Source: Nocardioides palaemonis
GTDB taxonomy: Bacteria; Actinomycetota; Actinomycetes; Propionibacteriales; Nocardioidaceae
Assembly: GCF_018275325.1 (NCBI RefSeq)
Contig: NZ_JAGVQR010000003.1
Coordinates: forward strand, 434,001-498,000
Direction of reading: 5' to 3'
Length of the DNA stretch: 64,000 nucleotides
The position numbers were made by a program, and so were the translations under genes. This document shows, piece by piece, positions 50,916-59,767 of the stretch (the stretch's first letter is position 1; each line of letters starts with the position of its first letter). The notes below the pieces were generated by a model. It worked only from the letters and a program-made list of their open reading frames with translations. It ran no database searches and was not told the DNA's origin.

Positions 50916-52115
50916 TCAGTAGGCCGGCTGGCTGGGGTCGATCTGGCTGACCCACGCCACGACGCCGCCGCCCACGTGGACCGCGTCGCCGAAGCCGGCG
51001 CCCTTGAGCACCGCGAGCACCTCCGCCGAGCGCACGCCCGACTTGCAGTGCAGCACGATCGGCTTGTCGGAGGGCAGGTCGCCGAGCGCGTTGCCGTTGA
51101 GGAACTCGCCCTTGGGGATCAGCACCGAGCCCGGGATCTTGTTGATCTCGTACTCGTTGGGCTCGCGCACGTCGATCAGCGTGAAGTCACGCTCGCCGTT
51201 GTCGCGCTCCTTGAGCATCTGCTCGAGCTGGGTGACCGAGATGGTGGAGCCGGCGGCCGCCTCGGCGGCCTCGTCGGAGACGGCGCCGCAGAAGGCGTCG
51301 TAGTCGATCAGGCCGGTGACGGTGGCGTTCTCGCCGCACAGCGCGCAGTTGGGGTCCTTGCGGACCTTGAGCTTGCGCCACTCCAGCTCGAGGGCGTCGT
51401 AGATGACGAGCTTGCCGATGGCGGGGTCGCCGATGCCGGTGAGCAGCTTGATCGCCTCGTTGACCTGGATCGAGCCGATGCTCGCGCACAGCACGCCCAG
51501 CACGCCGCCCTCCGCGCAGCTCGGCACCATGCCGGGCGGCGGGGGCTCGGGGTAGAGGCAGCGGTAGCACGGGGCGTCGTCGGACAGCGACGGCGCGAAG
51601 ACCGACGCCTGGCCGTCGAAGCGGTAGATCGAGCCCCAGACGTAGGGGATCTGGAGGAAGTACGCCGCGTCGTTGACCATGTAGCGCGTCGCGAAGTTGT
51701 CGGTGCCGTCGACGATGAGGTCGTAGCCCTCGAAGACGCGCATCACGTTGTCGTTGTCGAGCCGCTCGTCGTGGACGACGACCTCGACGTAGGGGTTGAC
51801 CTCGGCGATCGACTCCTTCGCCGACACCGCCTTGGACCGGCCCACGTCGGACATGCCGTGGATGATCTGGCGCTGCAGGTTGGACTCGTCGACCTCGTCG
51901 AACTCGGCGATGCCGAGGGTGCCGACTCCGGCTGCGGCGAGGTAGAGCAGCGCGGGCGATCCGAGACCGCCGGCGCCGATGACGAGCACCTTGGCGTTCT
52001 TGAGCCGCTTCTGACCCGTCATGCCCACGTCGGGGATGATCAGGTGGCGGCTGTAGCGGCGGACCTCGTCGGTGGTGAGCTCGGCGGCCGGCTCGACGAG
52101 TGGCGGGAACGACAC
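50916..52115 (-). CDS. moeZ: MoeZ adenylyltransferase/sulfurtransferase (MoeB-rhodanese fusion)
   Basis: A 399-residue fusion. Residues about 1-270 are an E1-like MoeB domain: RYSRHLIIPDVG at residue 21, the nucleotide loop GAGGLGSPALLYL near residue 47, DGTDNFATRY near residue 130, and zinc pairs CYRC and CALC. Residues about 290-399 are a rhodanese with active-site Cys in CKSGVRSA. It adenylates the C-terminus of small carrier proteins such as MoaD or CysO and transfers sulfur. It can thus supply the molybdenum cofactor used by the hydroxylase in this window. GTG 52115 has AAGGAG 5-8 bases upstream. The position matches Rv3206c. Confidence 0.92.
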   Translation of the reverse strand: MSFPPLVEPAAELTTDEVRRYSRHLIIPDVGMTGQKRLKNAKVLVIGAGGLGSPALLYLAAAGVGTLGIAEFDEVDESNLQRQIIHGMSDVGRSKAVSAKESIAEVNPYVEVVVHDERLDNDNVMRVFEGYDLIVDGTDNFATRYMVNDAAYFLQIPYVWGSIYRFDGQASVFAPSLSDDAPCYRCLYPEPPPPGMVPSCAEGGVLGVLCASIGSIQVNEAIKLLTGIGDPAIGKLVIYDALELEWRKLKVRKDPNCALCGENATVTGLIDYDAFCGAVSDEAAEAAAGSTISVTQLEQMLKERDNGERDFTLIDVREPNEYEINKIPGSVLIPKGEFLNGNALGDLPSDKPIVLHCKSGVRSAEVLAVLKGAGFGDAVHVGGGVVAWVSQIDPSQPAY

Positions 52116-52272
52116 GGACTTCTCCTTGACTCGGGTGTGGGTGCAACAGCACCGACAGCGCCCATGTTCCCCGCGGTCGCGGGACACGCGGCGCCACGTC
52201 CCGCGATGCGGACCGAGGCGGGGGCGAGGAGGCGGTTAGGCTCCCCCCGACCGCACTACCCAGGAGTACGAC

Positions 52273-52911
52273 GTGACTGCAGGCCCTCTGGACACAGGCT
52301 CACCGCGACCGCGCGGCGGCCGGATGCCGCGGCGCGAGCGTCGCGCCCAGCTGCTGGAGTCGGCGCTCGAGGTGTTCGTCGCCCAGGGCTACCACTCCGC
52401 GGCGATGGACGACATCGCCGACCGCGCGGGCGTCTCCAAGCCGGTGCTCTACCAGCACTTCCCCGGCAAGCTCGACCTCTACGTCGCGCTGCTGGACGCC
52501 TCCTGCGACACCATCATCGACAACTGTCGCGCCGCGCTGGCCTCGACCACCGACAACCGCGACCGGGTCGCGGCCACGATGAAGGTCTTCTACAGCTACG
52601 TCGCCTCCGAGGAGGGCGCGTTCCGCCTCGTCTTCGAGTCCGACCTCACCAGCGAGCCCGAGGTCCGCGCCCGCGTCGACCGGGTCACCGTCGAGTGCGC
52701 GTCGATGATCGCCGACGTGATCCGCACCGACACCGGCCTGCCCGACGAGGCCTCCGAGCTGCTCGCGGTGTCGCTCGTGGGAATGGCCCAGGTGTCCGCA
52801 CGGTTCTGGCTCGCGGGCGACGGCGAGATCACCCAGGACGACGCAGCCGCCCTGGTCGCGGGCCTGGCGTGGCGCGGCATCCGGGGGTACCCGATGACCG
52901 ACGACCACTGA
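52273..52911 (+). CDS. TetR-family transcriptional regulator
   Basis: A 212-residue regulator. The N-terminal HTH reads RRAQLLESALEVFVAQGYHS then IADRAGVSKPVLYQHFPGKL, a standard TetR DNA-binding domain. The C-terminal helices form the ligand domain, with an acidic region. The GTG start has CAGGAG upstream and a TAGGCT box about 30 bases before, so the transcript has a short leader. It is divergent from moeZ and followed by a DUF3107 gene, the order of Rv3208-Rv3208A. Confidence 0.88.
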   Translation: MTAGPLDTGSPRPRGGRMPRRERRAQLLESALEVFVAQGYHSAAMDDIADRAGVSKPVLYQHFPGKLDLYVALLDASCDTIIDNCRAALASTTDNRDRVAATMKVFYSYVASEEGAFRLVFESDLTSEPEVRARVDRVTVECASMIADVIRTDTGLPDEASELLAVSLVGMAQVSARFWLAGDGEITQDDAAALVAGLAWRGIRGYPMTDDH

Positions 52912-52989
52912 CCGGGCACGATCGTCCCAGCACCACCCCCGAGCACCACCCCCAGACACCCCGCTCGACAACCAGCAAGGAGCACCACC

Positions 52990-53208
52990 GTGGAGGTCAA
53001 GATCGGCGTGCAGCGCGCGCAGCGAGAGCTCGTGCTCGACACCGACGCCACGCCCGAGGACATCGAGGCGCGCCTGGCCGAGGCGATCGCCGGCAACGGC
53101 GTGCTGCGCCTGCAGGACACCAAGGGCCGCACCGTGGTCGTCCCGGCCGCCGCGGTCGCCTACCTGGAGATCGGCTCGCCCAACGCGAGCACGGTCGGCT
53201 TCCGCTGA
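52990..53208 (+). CDS. DUF3107 protein
   Basis: A 72-residue conserved protein, starting MEVKIGVQRAQREL and containing a VVVPAAAVAYLEIG strand near the end. It matches DUF3107 (TB9.4 in M. tuberculosis) in size and in being next to the TetR regulator. The function is unknown. GTG 52990 has AAGGAG upstream. It is separated from the TetR gene by a short C-rich spacer with CACCACCCCC repeated twice. Confidence 0.88.
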   Translation: MEVKIGVQRAQRELVLDTDATPEDIEARLAEAIAGNGVLRLQDTKGRTVVVPAAAVAYLEIGSPNASTVGFR

Positions 53209-53233
53209 CCCCGGACTGCGCGAGGACCTCGCC

Positions 53234-53575
53234 GTGGGGCTGATCTGGACCGTCGTCGTCACGCTCGTGGTCGGCCTGGTCATCGGCTTCCTCGGCAAGG
53301 CCGTCGCGCCCGGCTCGCGGGACAACATCCCGCTGTGGCTGACGGTGGTGTGCGGCATCCTCGGCGCCTTCATCGGCAGCTGGCTCTACTACCTGGTGTT
53401 CGGCGTCGCTCCCGACAACCCGGGTGGCGACATGAATGACACCAGCCCCGGACCGGACTGGTGGCGGCACGCCTGGCAGGTCGGGACCGCCGCGGTGCTC
53501 GTCGTCGTCGCGGCCACGATCACGGGCCGCCACGACCGGCGCGAGCGCCGGGAGCGGCGCGACCGTCGCGCCTGA
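53234..53575 (+). CDS. GlsB/YeaQ/YmgE-family membrane protein
   Basis: A 113-residue protein. The first 55 residues hold two membrane helices with the small-residue motif GFLGKAVAPGSRDNIPLW (transglycosylase-associated protein family). A third helix lies at about 80-98, followed by a very basic tail (RHDRRERRERRDRR). Members respond to stress, but their role is unclear. The GTG start is 25 bases after the DUF3107 gene, so co-transcription is likely. Confidence 0.7.
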   Translation: MGLIWTVVVTLVVGLVIGFLGKAVAPGSRDNIPLWLTVVCGILGAFIGSWLYYLVFGVAPDNPGGDMNDTSPGPDWWRHAWQVGTAAVLVVVAATITGRHDRRERRERRDRRA

Positions 53576-53584
53576 ACGCCCCGC

Positions 53585-54274
53585 TCAGGGCTCCAGGCCG
53601 AGCCGGGCCATCCGGTCGGCGTGCAGCTCGGTCAGCCGCGTGAACATGCGCCCGAGGGCGGCCAGGTCGAGACCGGGCCGGTCCACGCCCCCGGCGAGCA
53701 GCGCCGTCAGCGAGTCCCGGTCGCCCGCGACGCGCTGGGCCTGGGTGAGCGCCTCGCCCATGAGCCGGCGGCCCCACAGGGCGAGCCGGCCGCCGAGGCG
53801 GTGGTCCTCGGCGATGCCCGCCCGCACCCGCTCGACGATGAACGCGGTCTGCCCGGAGTCCTCGAGCGACGCGATGATCACCTCGCGGGTCTCGACGTCG
53901 AGGTAGGCCGCGATCTCGCGGTAGAAGTCGGCGGCGAGCCCGTCACCGACGTAGGCCTTGATCAGACCCTCGTAGTAGTCCGACGGCGCGGTGTGCTCGT
54001 GGAAGCTGTCGAAGCTCTCCCGGAAGGCCTGCATCGCCTCGGCCGGGTCGGCGCCGAGCTCCTCGAGGCGGTGCACGAGGTTCTCGAGGTGCCCGAACTC
54101 GGCCGTGGCCATCGCCCCGATGGCGATCTTGTCGGCGATGCCCGGGGCCAGCTTGGCGTCCTCCACGAGCCGCTCGAACGCGGACAGCTCGCCGTAGGCG
54201 ATGGCTCCGAGGAGGTCGACGGCGGCCCGTCGGTAGTCCTCGTCCGACGACGCGTTCTCGGCCGATGCGCTCAT
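53585..54274 (-). CDS. Ferritin-like protein (MiaE-like fold, Rv3210c type)
   Basis: A 229-residue, nearly all-helical protein with Glu and His at ferritin-like spacing: AYGELSAFERL near residue 27, AEFGHLENLVHRLEEL near residue 58, and SFHEHTAPSDYYEG near residue 90. These could bind a di-iron centre like that of tRNA hydroxylase MiaE. The ATG lies 6 bases after TAGGCT (54281-54286 on the complement), so it is leaderless. Divergent from the DEAD-box helicase gene, as in the Rv3210c-Rv3211 pair. Confidence 0.8.
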   Translation of the reverse strand: MSASAENASSDEDYRRAAVDLLGAIAYGELSAFERLVEDAKLAPGIADKIAIGAMATAEFGHLENLVHRLEELGADPAEAMQAFRESFDSFHEHTAPSDYYEGLIKAYVGDGLAADFYREIAAYLDVETREVIIASLEDSGQTAFIVERVRAGIAEDHRLGGRLALWGRRLMGEALTQAQRVAGDRDSLTALLAGGVDRPGLDLAALGRMFTRLTELHADRMARLGLEP

Positions 54275-54419
54275 GCGCGCAGCCTAGCGATAGCATCGAG
54301 GCGACCGAGCCGCCGACGAACCCGTGTGGCGGCCGCCTGTATGTGCGCGGTCCGAGTGCCTTTCCGGAGTGCCCGACCGCATACGCGTGGGACATCCGAC
54401 ACTGAAGAGAGCGACACCC

Positions 54420-55811
54420 GTGACCACCACCTTCCGCGACCTGGGCGTGCTGCCCGAGATCTGCGACGCCCTCGAGCGCGCCGGCATCACCACCCCGTTC
54501 GCCATCCAGGAGATGACCCTCTCCGTCGCCCTGATGGGCACCGACCTGATCGGCCAGGCCCGCACCGGCACCGGCAAGACCCTCGCCTTCGGCATCCCGG
54601 TGCTGCAGCGCTCCGTCGCGGTCACCGACCCCGCCTACGCCGACCTGCCGCAGGGCAAGCCGCAGGCGCTCATCGTCGCCCCGACCCGCGAGCTCGCGCT
54701 CCAGGTCTCCGGCGACCTCGCGCTGGCCAGCAAGGACATGGGCCTGCGCGTGCTCACCGTCTACGGCGGCGTGGGCTACGAGCCGCAGCTCGAGGCGCTC
54801 GACGCCGGCGTCGACATCGTCGTCGGCACCCCGGGTCGCCTCATCGACCTGGCCAACCGCCGCGCGCTCGACCTCTCCCACGTCCACGCGCTGGTCCTCG
54901 ACGAGGCCGACGAGATGCTCGACCTCGGCTTCCTGCCCGACGTCATCACGCTGATCTCCAAGACGCCCGAGACCCGCCAGACGATGCTCTTCTCGGCCAC
55001 CATGCCGTCCGCGATCGTCGCGCTCGCCCGCACCCACATGCGCCACCCGATGAACATCCGCGCGGAGTCGTCCTACGAGAACGCGACCGTCCCCGCGACC
55101 GCGCAGTTCATCTACCAGGCCCACGACCTCGACAAGACCGAGATCATCGGCCGAGTGCTCCAGGCCGAGGACGCCGAGAAGATGATCGTCTTCACCCGCA
55201 CCAAGCGCCAGGCGCAGCGGGTTGCCGAGGACCTGCAGGAGCGTGGCTTCAAGGCCTCCCCGCTGCACGGCGACATGGCGCAGGTCGCCCGCGAGAAGGC
55301 GCTGGCGCGCTTCCGCGAGGACAAGATCCAGGTGCTGGTGTGCACCGACGTCGCGGCCCGCGGCATCGACGTGCGCGGCGTCTCCCACGTCATCAACTAC
55401 ACCTGCCCCGAGGACGACAAGACCTACGTCCACCGCATCGGCCGCACCGGCCGCGCAGGCGCGACGGGCACCGCGATCACGTTCGTCGACTGGGCCGACC
55501 TGCACCGCTGGAAGATGATCAACAAGGCGCTCGACCTGCCCTTCGACGAGCCGCAGGAGACGTACTCCACGTCCGAGCACCTCTTCCACGACCAGGGCAT
55601 CCCGGCCGGCACCAAGGGTCGCGTCGTCGACCCCGCCCCGGTGGAGAAGAAGGAGCGGGCGCCCCGCGAGCGCCGCTCCTCCGACCGCTCGGGCGGCGGC
55701 TCCTCCGACCGGTCCGAGAAGTCCGGAGACGCCCCGCGCCGCCGCAACCGCAACCGTCGCCGCACCCGCGGCGGCGAGTCGGTCGCGTCCACCGAGACCC
55801 CGACGTCGTGA
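54420..55811 (+). CDS. rhlE: DEAD-box RNA helicase (RhlE-like)
   Basis: A 463-residue DEAD-box protein: Q motif FAIQEM near residue 28, ARTGTGKT (motif I), PTREL (Ia), TPGRLID (Ib), DEAD (II), SAT (III), ARGIDVRGV (V) and HRIGRTGR (VI). The C-terminal 80 residues are basic and low in complexity (RRNRNRRRTRGG), a typical RNA-binding tail. It remodels RNA, probably in ribosome assembly or cold response. GTG 54420 has GAAGAGAG about 9 bases upstream; a longer in-frame start was rejected because its extension runs through the divergent promoter. Confidence 0.92.
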   Translation: MTTTFRDLGVLPEICDALERAGITTPFAIQEMTLSVALMGTDLIGQARTGTGKTLAFGIPVLQRSVAVTDPAYADLPQGKPQALIVAPTRELALQVSGDLALASKDMGLRVLTVYGGVGYEPQLEALDAGVDIVVGTPGRLIDLANRRALDLSHVHALVLDEADEMLDLGFLPDVITLISKTPETRQTMLFSATMPSAIVALARTHMRHPMNIRAESSYENATVPATAQFIYQAHDLDKTEIIGRVLQAEDAEKMIVFTRTKRQAQRVAEDLQERGFKASPLHGDMAQVAREKALARFREDKIQVLVCTDVAARGIDVRGVSHVINYTCPEDDKTYVHRIGRTGRAGATGTAITFVDWADLHRWKMINKALDLPFDEPQETYSTSEHLFHDQGIPAGTKGRVVDPAPVEKKERAPRERRSSDRSGGGSSDRSEKSGDAPRRRNRNRRRTRGGESVASTETPTS

Positions 55812-55812
55812 G

Positions 55813-56661
55813 TCAGCGCTTCTTCGGAGCCTTCTTCGCCGTCTTCTTCACCCGCGGCCGCGACGCCCGCTCGACCAGGTTCTCCGCGACCTCGCGATAG
55901 GCCCGGGCACCCTTGCTGCTGCGACTGGTGGCGAGGATCGACCGGCCGGCGGCCGGCGCCTCGGCGAACTTGATCGTCTTGGGGATCGGCGGGCCGACGA
56001 CCTCGAGGTCGTAGGTCTCGCTGATCGTCTCCAGCACCGTGCGGGCGTGGGTCGTGCGGCCGTCGTAGAGGGTGGGCAGCACGCCCCAGACCTCGAGGCC
56101 CCGGTTGGTGAAGCGGCGCACGTCGTGGACGGTGTCGAGCAGCTGGCCGACGCCGCGGTGCGAGAGCGTCTCGCACTGCAGCGGCACCAGGACGCCGTCG
56201 GCGGCCGTGAGGGCGGCGACGGTCAGCACGCCGAGCGAGGGCGGGCAGTCGAGGAGCACCCAGTCGTAGGCCCCCTCCTCGGAGTCCGCGAGGTCCTCGG
56301 CGAGCTGCTCGAGGGCGCCCTTGATGACGTGCTCGCGGCCGGTGCGGGTGAGCAGGTCCGCCTCGGCGCGGGCCAGCTCGATCGTCGCGGGCAGCAGGTC
56401 GACGCCGTCCTCGGTCTCGATCACGACCTCGAGCGGGTCGACGCCCTGGGTCAGGACGTGGTGCACCGACGTGTCGAGGTCCTCGGGGTCGATGCCGAGG
56501 GAGAACGTCAGGCAGGCCTGCGGATCGAGGTCGACCAGCAGCACCCGGTGCCCGAGCTCGGCGAGCGCGGCGCCGATCGAGGCGACGGACGTCGTCTTCG
56601 CGACGCCGCCCTTCTGGTTGGCGACGGCGAGGGCCACGGGGCCGGGCTTCTGGGTGCTCAT
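55813..56661 (-). CDS. ParA/Soj-like ATPase
   Basis: A 282-residue ParA-family protein. The deviant Walker A NQKGGVAKTTS is at residue 16, switch I VLLVDLDPQACLT near residue 40, and Walker B-type LLDCPPSLG near residue 135. The tail is Lys-rich (KKTAKKAPKKR), possibly binding DNA. It lacks a parB partner here, so it is likely an orphan ParA, as Rv3213c is next to the rhlE gene. Convergent with the helicase (1-base gap). Confidence 0.88.
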   Translation of the reverse strand: MSTQKPGPVALAVANQKGGVAKTTSVASIGAALAELGHRVLLVDLDPQACLTFSLGIDPEDLDTSVHHVLTQGVDPLEVVIETEDGVDLLPATIELARAEADLLTRTGREHVIKGALEQLAEDLADSEEGAYDWVLLDCPPSLGVLTVAALTAADGVLVPLQCETLSHRGVGQLLDTVHDVRRFTNRGLEVWGVLPTLYDGRTTHARTVLETISETYDLEVVGPPIPKTIKFAEAPAAGRSILATSRSSKGARAYREVAENLVERASRPRVKKTAKKAPKKR

Positions 56662-56721
56662 CGCTCGCCATTGTGCCGGACCGGGTCGCGCCCGGGAGGT
56701 CCGTCCTGAAATGCTGGCGGC

Positions 56722-57474
56722 ATGACCACCTCCCTGATCACCGGCGCGACCGCCGGCATCGGCCTCGAGTACGCCCACCAGCTCGCCGCGCGCGGCGACG
56801 ACCTCGTGCTCGTCGCCCGCGACGCGGCACGCCTGGAGGCCGTGGCCGAGGAGCTGCGCCGCACCCACCGGGTCGACGTCGAGGTCCTGGTCGCCGACCT
56901 GGTCGACCGCGCGCAGCTGGCGGGCGTCGAGGCCCGGCTCGCCGACCGGGACCGGCCGGTCGACCTGCTGGTCAACAACGCCGGCTTCGGGCTCAAGAAG
57001 CGGTTCCTCGACAACACCGTCGAGGAGGAGACCGCGATGCAGGAGGTGCTGGTGACGGCGGTCCTGCGGCTCAGCCACGCCGCGCTCGGCGCGATGGCCG
57101 AGCGCGGGGACGGCGGCATCATCAACGTCTCCAGCGTCGCGGCGTTCCTCCCCCGCGGCAGCTACTCGGCCGCCAAGGCGTGGGTCAACAGCTTCAGCGA
57201 GTGGGCGCACCTGGAGTACCGCTCGCGCGGGGTGACGGTGATGGCGCTGTGCCCCGGGTTCACCAAGACCGAGTTCCACCAGCGGATGGAGGTCACCCGC
57301 GGCGACGGCTTCATGTGGCTCGAGCCCGAGTTCCTGGTCCGCACGTCATTGGAGGACTTCGCGAAGGGCCGGGCGTACTCGATCCCGGGCGCGCAGTACA
57401 AGACGATCATCGCGCTGACCCGCGCCATCCCGAACCGCGTGCTCCGGCTGACCCAGAACATGGGCCGCCGGTGA
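56722..57474 (+). CDS. Short-chain dehydrogenase/reductase (DltE/YqjQ-like)
   Basis: A 250-residue classical SDR with GATAGIGLEYA at residue 8, LVNNAGFGLKKRF near residue 90, the Ser in NVSSVAAF near residue 136, and YSAAKAW near residue 150 (Tyr-x3-Lys). FTKTEFHQRM and the C-terminal part resemble the group often annotated as short-chain dehydrogenases acting on lipids. Coupled to the following acetyltransferase gene by a GTGA overlap. Confidence 0.85.
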   Translation: MTTSLITGATAGIGLEYAHQLAARGDDLVLVARDAARLEAVAEELRRTHRVDVEVLVADLVDRAQLAGVEARLADRDRPVDLLVNNAGFGLKKRFLDNTVEEETAMQEVLVTAVLRLSHAALGAMAERGDGGIINVSSVAAFLPRGSYSAAKAWVNSFSEWAHLEYRSRGVTVMALCPGFTKTEFHQRMEVTRGDGFMWLEPEFLVRTSLEDFAKGRAYSIPGAQYKTIIALTRAIPNRVLRLTQNMGRR

Positions 57475-57974
57475 GCCTGCGGGTCGCCGCGCCGCGCGTC
57501 GAGGACGCGGAGGCGCTGGCCGACCTGCACCTCGACGTCTGGGAGGAGGCCTACGCGGGCTTGATGCCCGCCTCGGTGTTCGAGGAGCGCCGCGCGCGCC
57601 GCGACGAGCGGGTGGCGAGCTGGCGCACCATCATCGCCTCGGGCTCGAGCGACAACCTGCTCGCGTGGTCGTCCGACGGCACGCTGGTGGGCTTCTCCAG
57701 CACCAGCACCGGCCGAGACGACCCTGCTGACGGGCTGCCCGCGCTGGAGCTGATGGCGCTCTACGTCCGGGCCTCCGTCTACGGCACCGGCGTCGGGCAC
57801 GCCCTGCTGACCGCGGCCCTCGGGTCGCGGGACGCCTACCTCTGGGTGCTCGACGGCAACGCGCGCGCGATCGGCTTCTACGAGCGGCAGGGCTTCGCGT
57901 TCGACGGGGTCACCAAGGTCGAGGACGTCGGTGTCGAGCGACGGATGGTGCGGTCGTCGTCCATGATGGGGTGA
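57471..57974 (+). CDS. GNAT-family N-acetyltransferase
   Basis: A 167-residue GNAT protein: LHLDVWEEAYAGLMPASVFE near residue 16, the beta-4/acyl-CoA region LELMALYVRASVYGTGVGHALL near residue 84 (in two parts: LELMALYVRA and SVYGTGVGHALL), and NARAIGFYERQGF near residue 124. Small-molecule or protein acetylation is likely; the substrate is unknown. Overlaps the SDR stop (GTGA) and the next gene start (TGATG). Confidence 0.85.
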   Translation: MSLRVAAPRVEDAEALADLHLDVWEEAYAGLMPASVFEERRARRDERVASWRTIIASGSSDNLLAWSSDGTLVGFSSTSTGRDDPADGLPALELMALYVRASVYGTGVGHALLTAALGSRDAYLWVLDGNARAIGFYERQGFAFDGVTKVEDVGVERRMVRSSSMMG

Positions 57975-58351
57975 TGAATCGGGCCCGGGTCGTCGTCGCG
58001 TGCGGGGTGCTGGTGCTGCTGCTCGGCTTCGGGGTCGGCACCGAGCGCACCCTGTCCGTCGATGCCGCGGGCGCGGCGTACGACTGCGGCAGCGCCATCC
58101 CCGCGTGGTCGCTGCTCACCGGCACCCGCGCCCCCGGCGACGGACCCGGCACAGCGGGCACCGAGCAGCAGGCGCGGGCCGAGGCCTGCGCGCCCGTCCT
58201 GCGCGAGGCACGCCTGTGGGTCGCTGCGGTCATGGGCCTCGGTGGCGCGGTCGCGCTCGCGGGGCTGGCCGCGGTCGACCGGCGGAGGTCGACCCCTCCT
58301 CAGCCCAGCCGGACGCCGGAGGTGGCGAGCGAGAGCAGGCGCTCGTACTGA
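57974..58351 (+). CDS. Hypothetical two-helix membrane protein (125 aa)
   Basis: A 125-residue protein. An N-terminal helix (VVVACGVLVLLLGFGVG) is followed by an extracellular loop with two Cys (YDCGSA and EACAPV) that may form a disulfide, then a second helix (WVAAVMGLGGAVALAGLAAV) and a basic tail. No domain recognised. The start overlaps the GNAT stop (TGATG). The last 52 bases overlap the convergent PHP gene. Confidence 0.65.
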   Translation: MNRARVVVACGVLVLLLGFGVGTERTLSVDAAGAAYDCGSAIPAWSLLTGTRAPGDGPGTAGTEQQARAEACAPVLREARLWVAAVMGLGGAVALAGLAAVDRRRSTPPQPSRTPEVASESRRSY

Positions 58352-59148
58352 GCCGGGTCGGTGGTGTTGACCCCGAGGTCGTGGTCCACCTTGCCGAGCC
58401 CGTGGTGGTCGCTGCTGCCGGTGACGACGAGGTCGAGGTCGGCCGCGATCGCGCGGAGCCGTTCGCGCTGGTCGGGGCCGTGGTCCTGGTGGTCGACCTC
58501 GATGCCCGCGAGCCCGAGGTCCTGCAGGCCCGCGAGTGCCTCGGCGTCGAGGACGGTGCCGCCGCGGCGCCCCCACGGGTGCGCGATCACCGGCACCCCG
58601 CCCGCGCCGACGACCAGCGGGACCATGTCCTCCAGCTCAGCGGCGTAGCGGTTGCGGTAGCCCGGCCGGCCCGGGTCGAGCAGCTCGGTGAAGGCCTGGG
58701 TCCGGTCACCCACCACCCCCATCCGCACCAGCGCGTCGGCGACGTGCGGTCGTCCGGCGGCGACCGAGCCGCCCGCCTCGCGGCGCACGTCGTCCTCGGT
58801 GATGTCGATGCCGTGCTCGCGCAGGGCCGCGACGATCGCGGGCGTGCGCTCGGTGCGGCCGGCGAGGATCCGGTCGAGCGCCGCGGCCAGCGGCGGGTGG
58901 CTCGGGTCCGGGAGGTAGGCCAGCAGGTGCACGCCCCGGTGGTGGAACGTCGTGCTGATCTCCAGGCCCGGGACGAGCGTGATGCCGGCGTCGGCGGCCG
59001 CCTCCCGCGCCTCGTCCCAGCCCGACGTCGCGTCGTGGTCGGTGAGGGCGACGACGTCGAGACCGGCCGCGGCGGCCGCGCGGACCAGGTCGCCGGGGGT
59101 GTCGGTGCCGTCGCTCGCCGCGGAGTGGGTGTGCAGGTCGATGCGCAC
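58300..59148 (-). CDS. PHP-domain phosphoesterase (YciV/RNase AM-like)
   Basis: A 282-residue PHP protein: DLHTHSAASDGT at residue 4, ALTDHDA near residue 34, GLEIST near residue 62, PHVADALV near residue 135, VIAHPWG near residue 190 and SSDHHG near residue 245. These are the metal-binding set of the TrpH/YciV group. E. coli YciV (RNase AM) degrades short RNA and trims rRNA ends, so an RNase or nucleotide phosphoesterase role is plausible. The GTG start lies 1 base after the histidine-phosphatase stop, so they share a transcript. Confidence 0.85.
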   Translation of the reverse strand: MRIDLHTHSAASDGTDTPGDLVRAAAAAGLDVVALTDHDATSGWDEAREAAADAGITLVPGLEISTTFHHRGVHLLAYLPDPSHPPLAAALDRILAGRTERTPAIVAALREHGIDITEDDVRREAGGSVAAGRPHVADALVRMGVVGDRTQAFTELLDPGRPGYRNRYAAELEDMVPLVVGAGGVPVIAHPWGRRGGTVLDAEALAGLQDLGLAGIEVDHQDHGPDQRERLRAIAADLDLVVTGSSDHHGLGKVDHDLGVNTTDPAQYERLLSLATSGVRLG

Positions 59149-59149
59149 G

Positions 59150-59719
59150 TCAGCTGTTCCAGCTCAGCAGCACGGGCGTCTCCCGCTCGAAGGCGAGCAC
59201 CGAGACGGTCGAGGTGTCGAGGCGGAAGAACCGTCCCTCGGCGGCCGTCTGCTCGAGCCAGCGGGCGGTGAGCACCCGCAGCGAGTGGCCGTGCGCGAAG
59301 ACGATCGTGCGCTCGTGCTCGCGGGCGCGCGCGACCACGCGGTCGAGGCGCTCGGCGACGTCCGCCGCGCTCTCGCCGCCGGGCGTCGGGTGGGTCCAGA
59401 CCGTCCAGTCCGGGTCGGTCTCGCGGATCTCCTCGGTGGTGATGCCCTCGTAGTCGCCGTAGGCCCACTCGGCGAGGTCCTCGTCGAGCTCGGGGTCGGC
59501 GAACCCGGCGAGCTCGGCGGTGCGTCGGGCGCGCTGCCGGGGGCTGCTCAGCACGAGGTCGAACGCCACGTCGGCGAGCCGCGGGGCCAGCGCGCGGGCC
59601 GCGTCCTCGCCCTTCTCGGTGAGCGGCAGGTCCGTGACCGAGGTGTGCCGCCCGTCGCGGCTCCACTCGGTCTCGCCGTGCCGGACCACCCAGAGCTCAG
59701 GACCCGACACCGATGCCAT
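59150..59719 (-). CDS. Histidine phosphatase (phosphoglycerate mutase-like, Gpm2 type)
   Basis: A 189-residue histidine phosphatase with the RHGETEWS phosphohistidine motif at residue 13, LSSPRQRARRTAEL near residue 56, and FAHGHSLRVL near residue 145. It resembles Rv3214 (Gpm2), an acid phosphatase of the mutase superfamily. The ATG lies 6 bases after CAGACT, a plausible leaderless layout. Position after ParA matches the mycobacterial order. Confidence 0.87.
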   Translation of the reverse strand: MASVSGPELWVVRHGETEWSRDGRHTSVTDLPLTEKGEDAARALAPRLADVAFDLVLSSPRQRARRTAELAGFADPELDEDLAEWAYGDYEGITTEEIRETDPDWTVWTHPTPGGESAADVAERLDRVVARAREHERTIVFAHGHSLRVLTARWLEQTAAEGRFFRLDTSTVSVLAFERETPVLLSWNS

Positions 59720-59767
59720 GCCGCGAGTCTGCCACGCACGGGCCGCCGGGCTGCCACCATGCTCGGC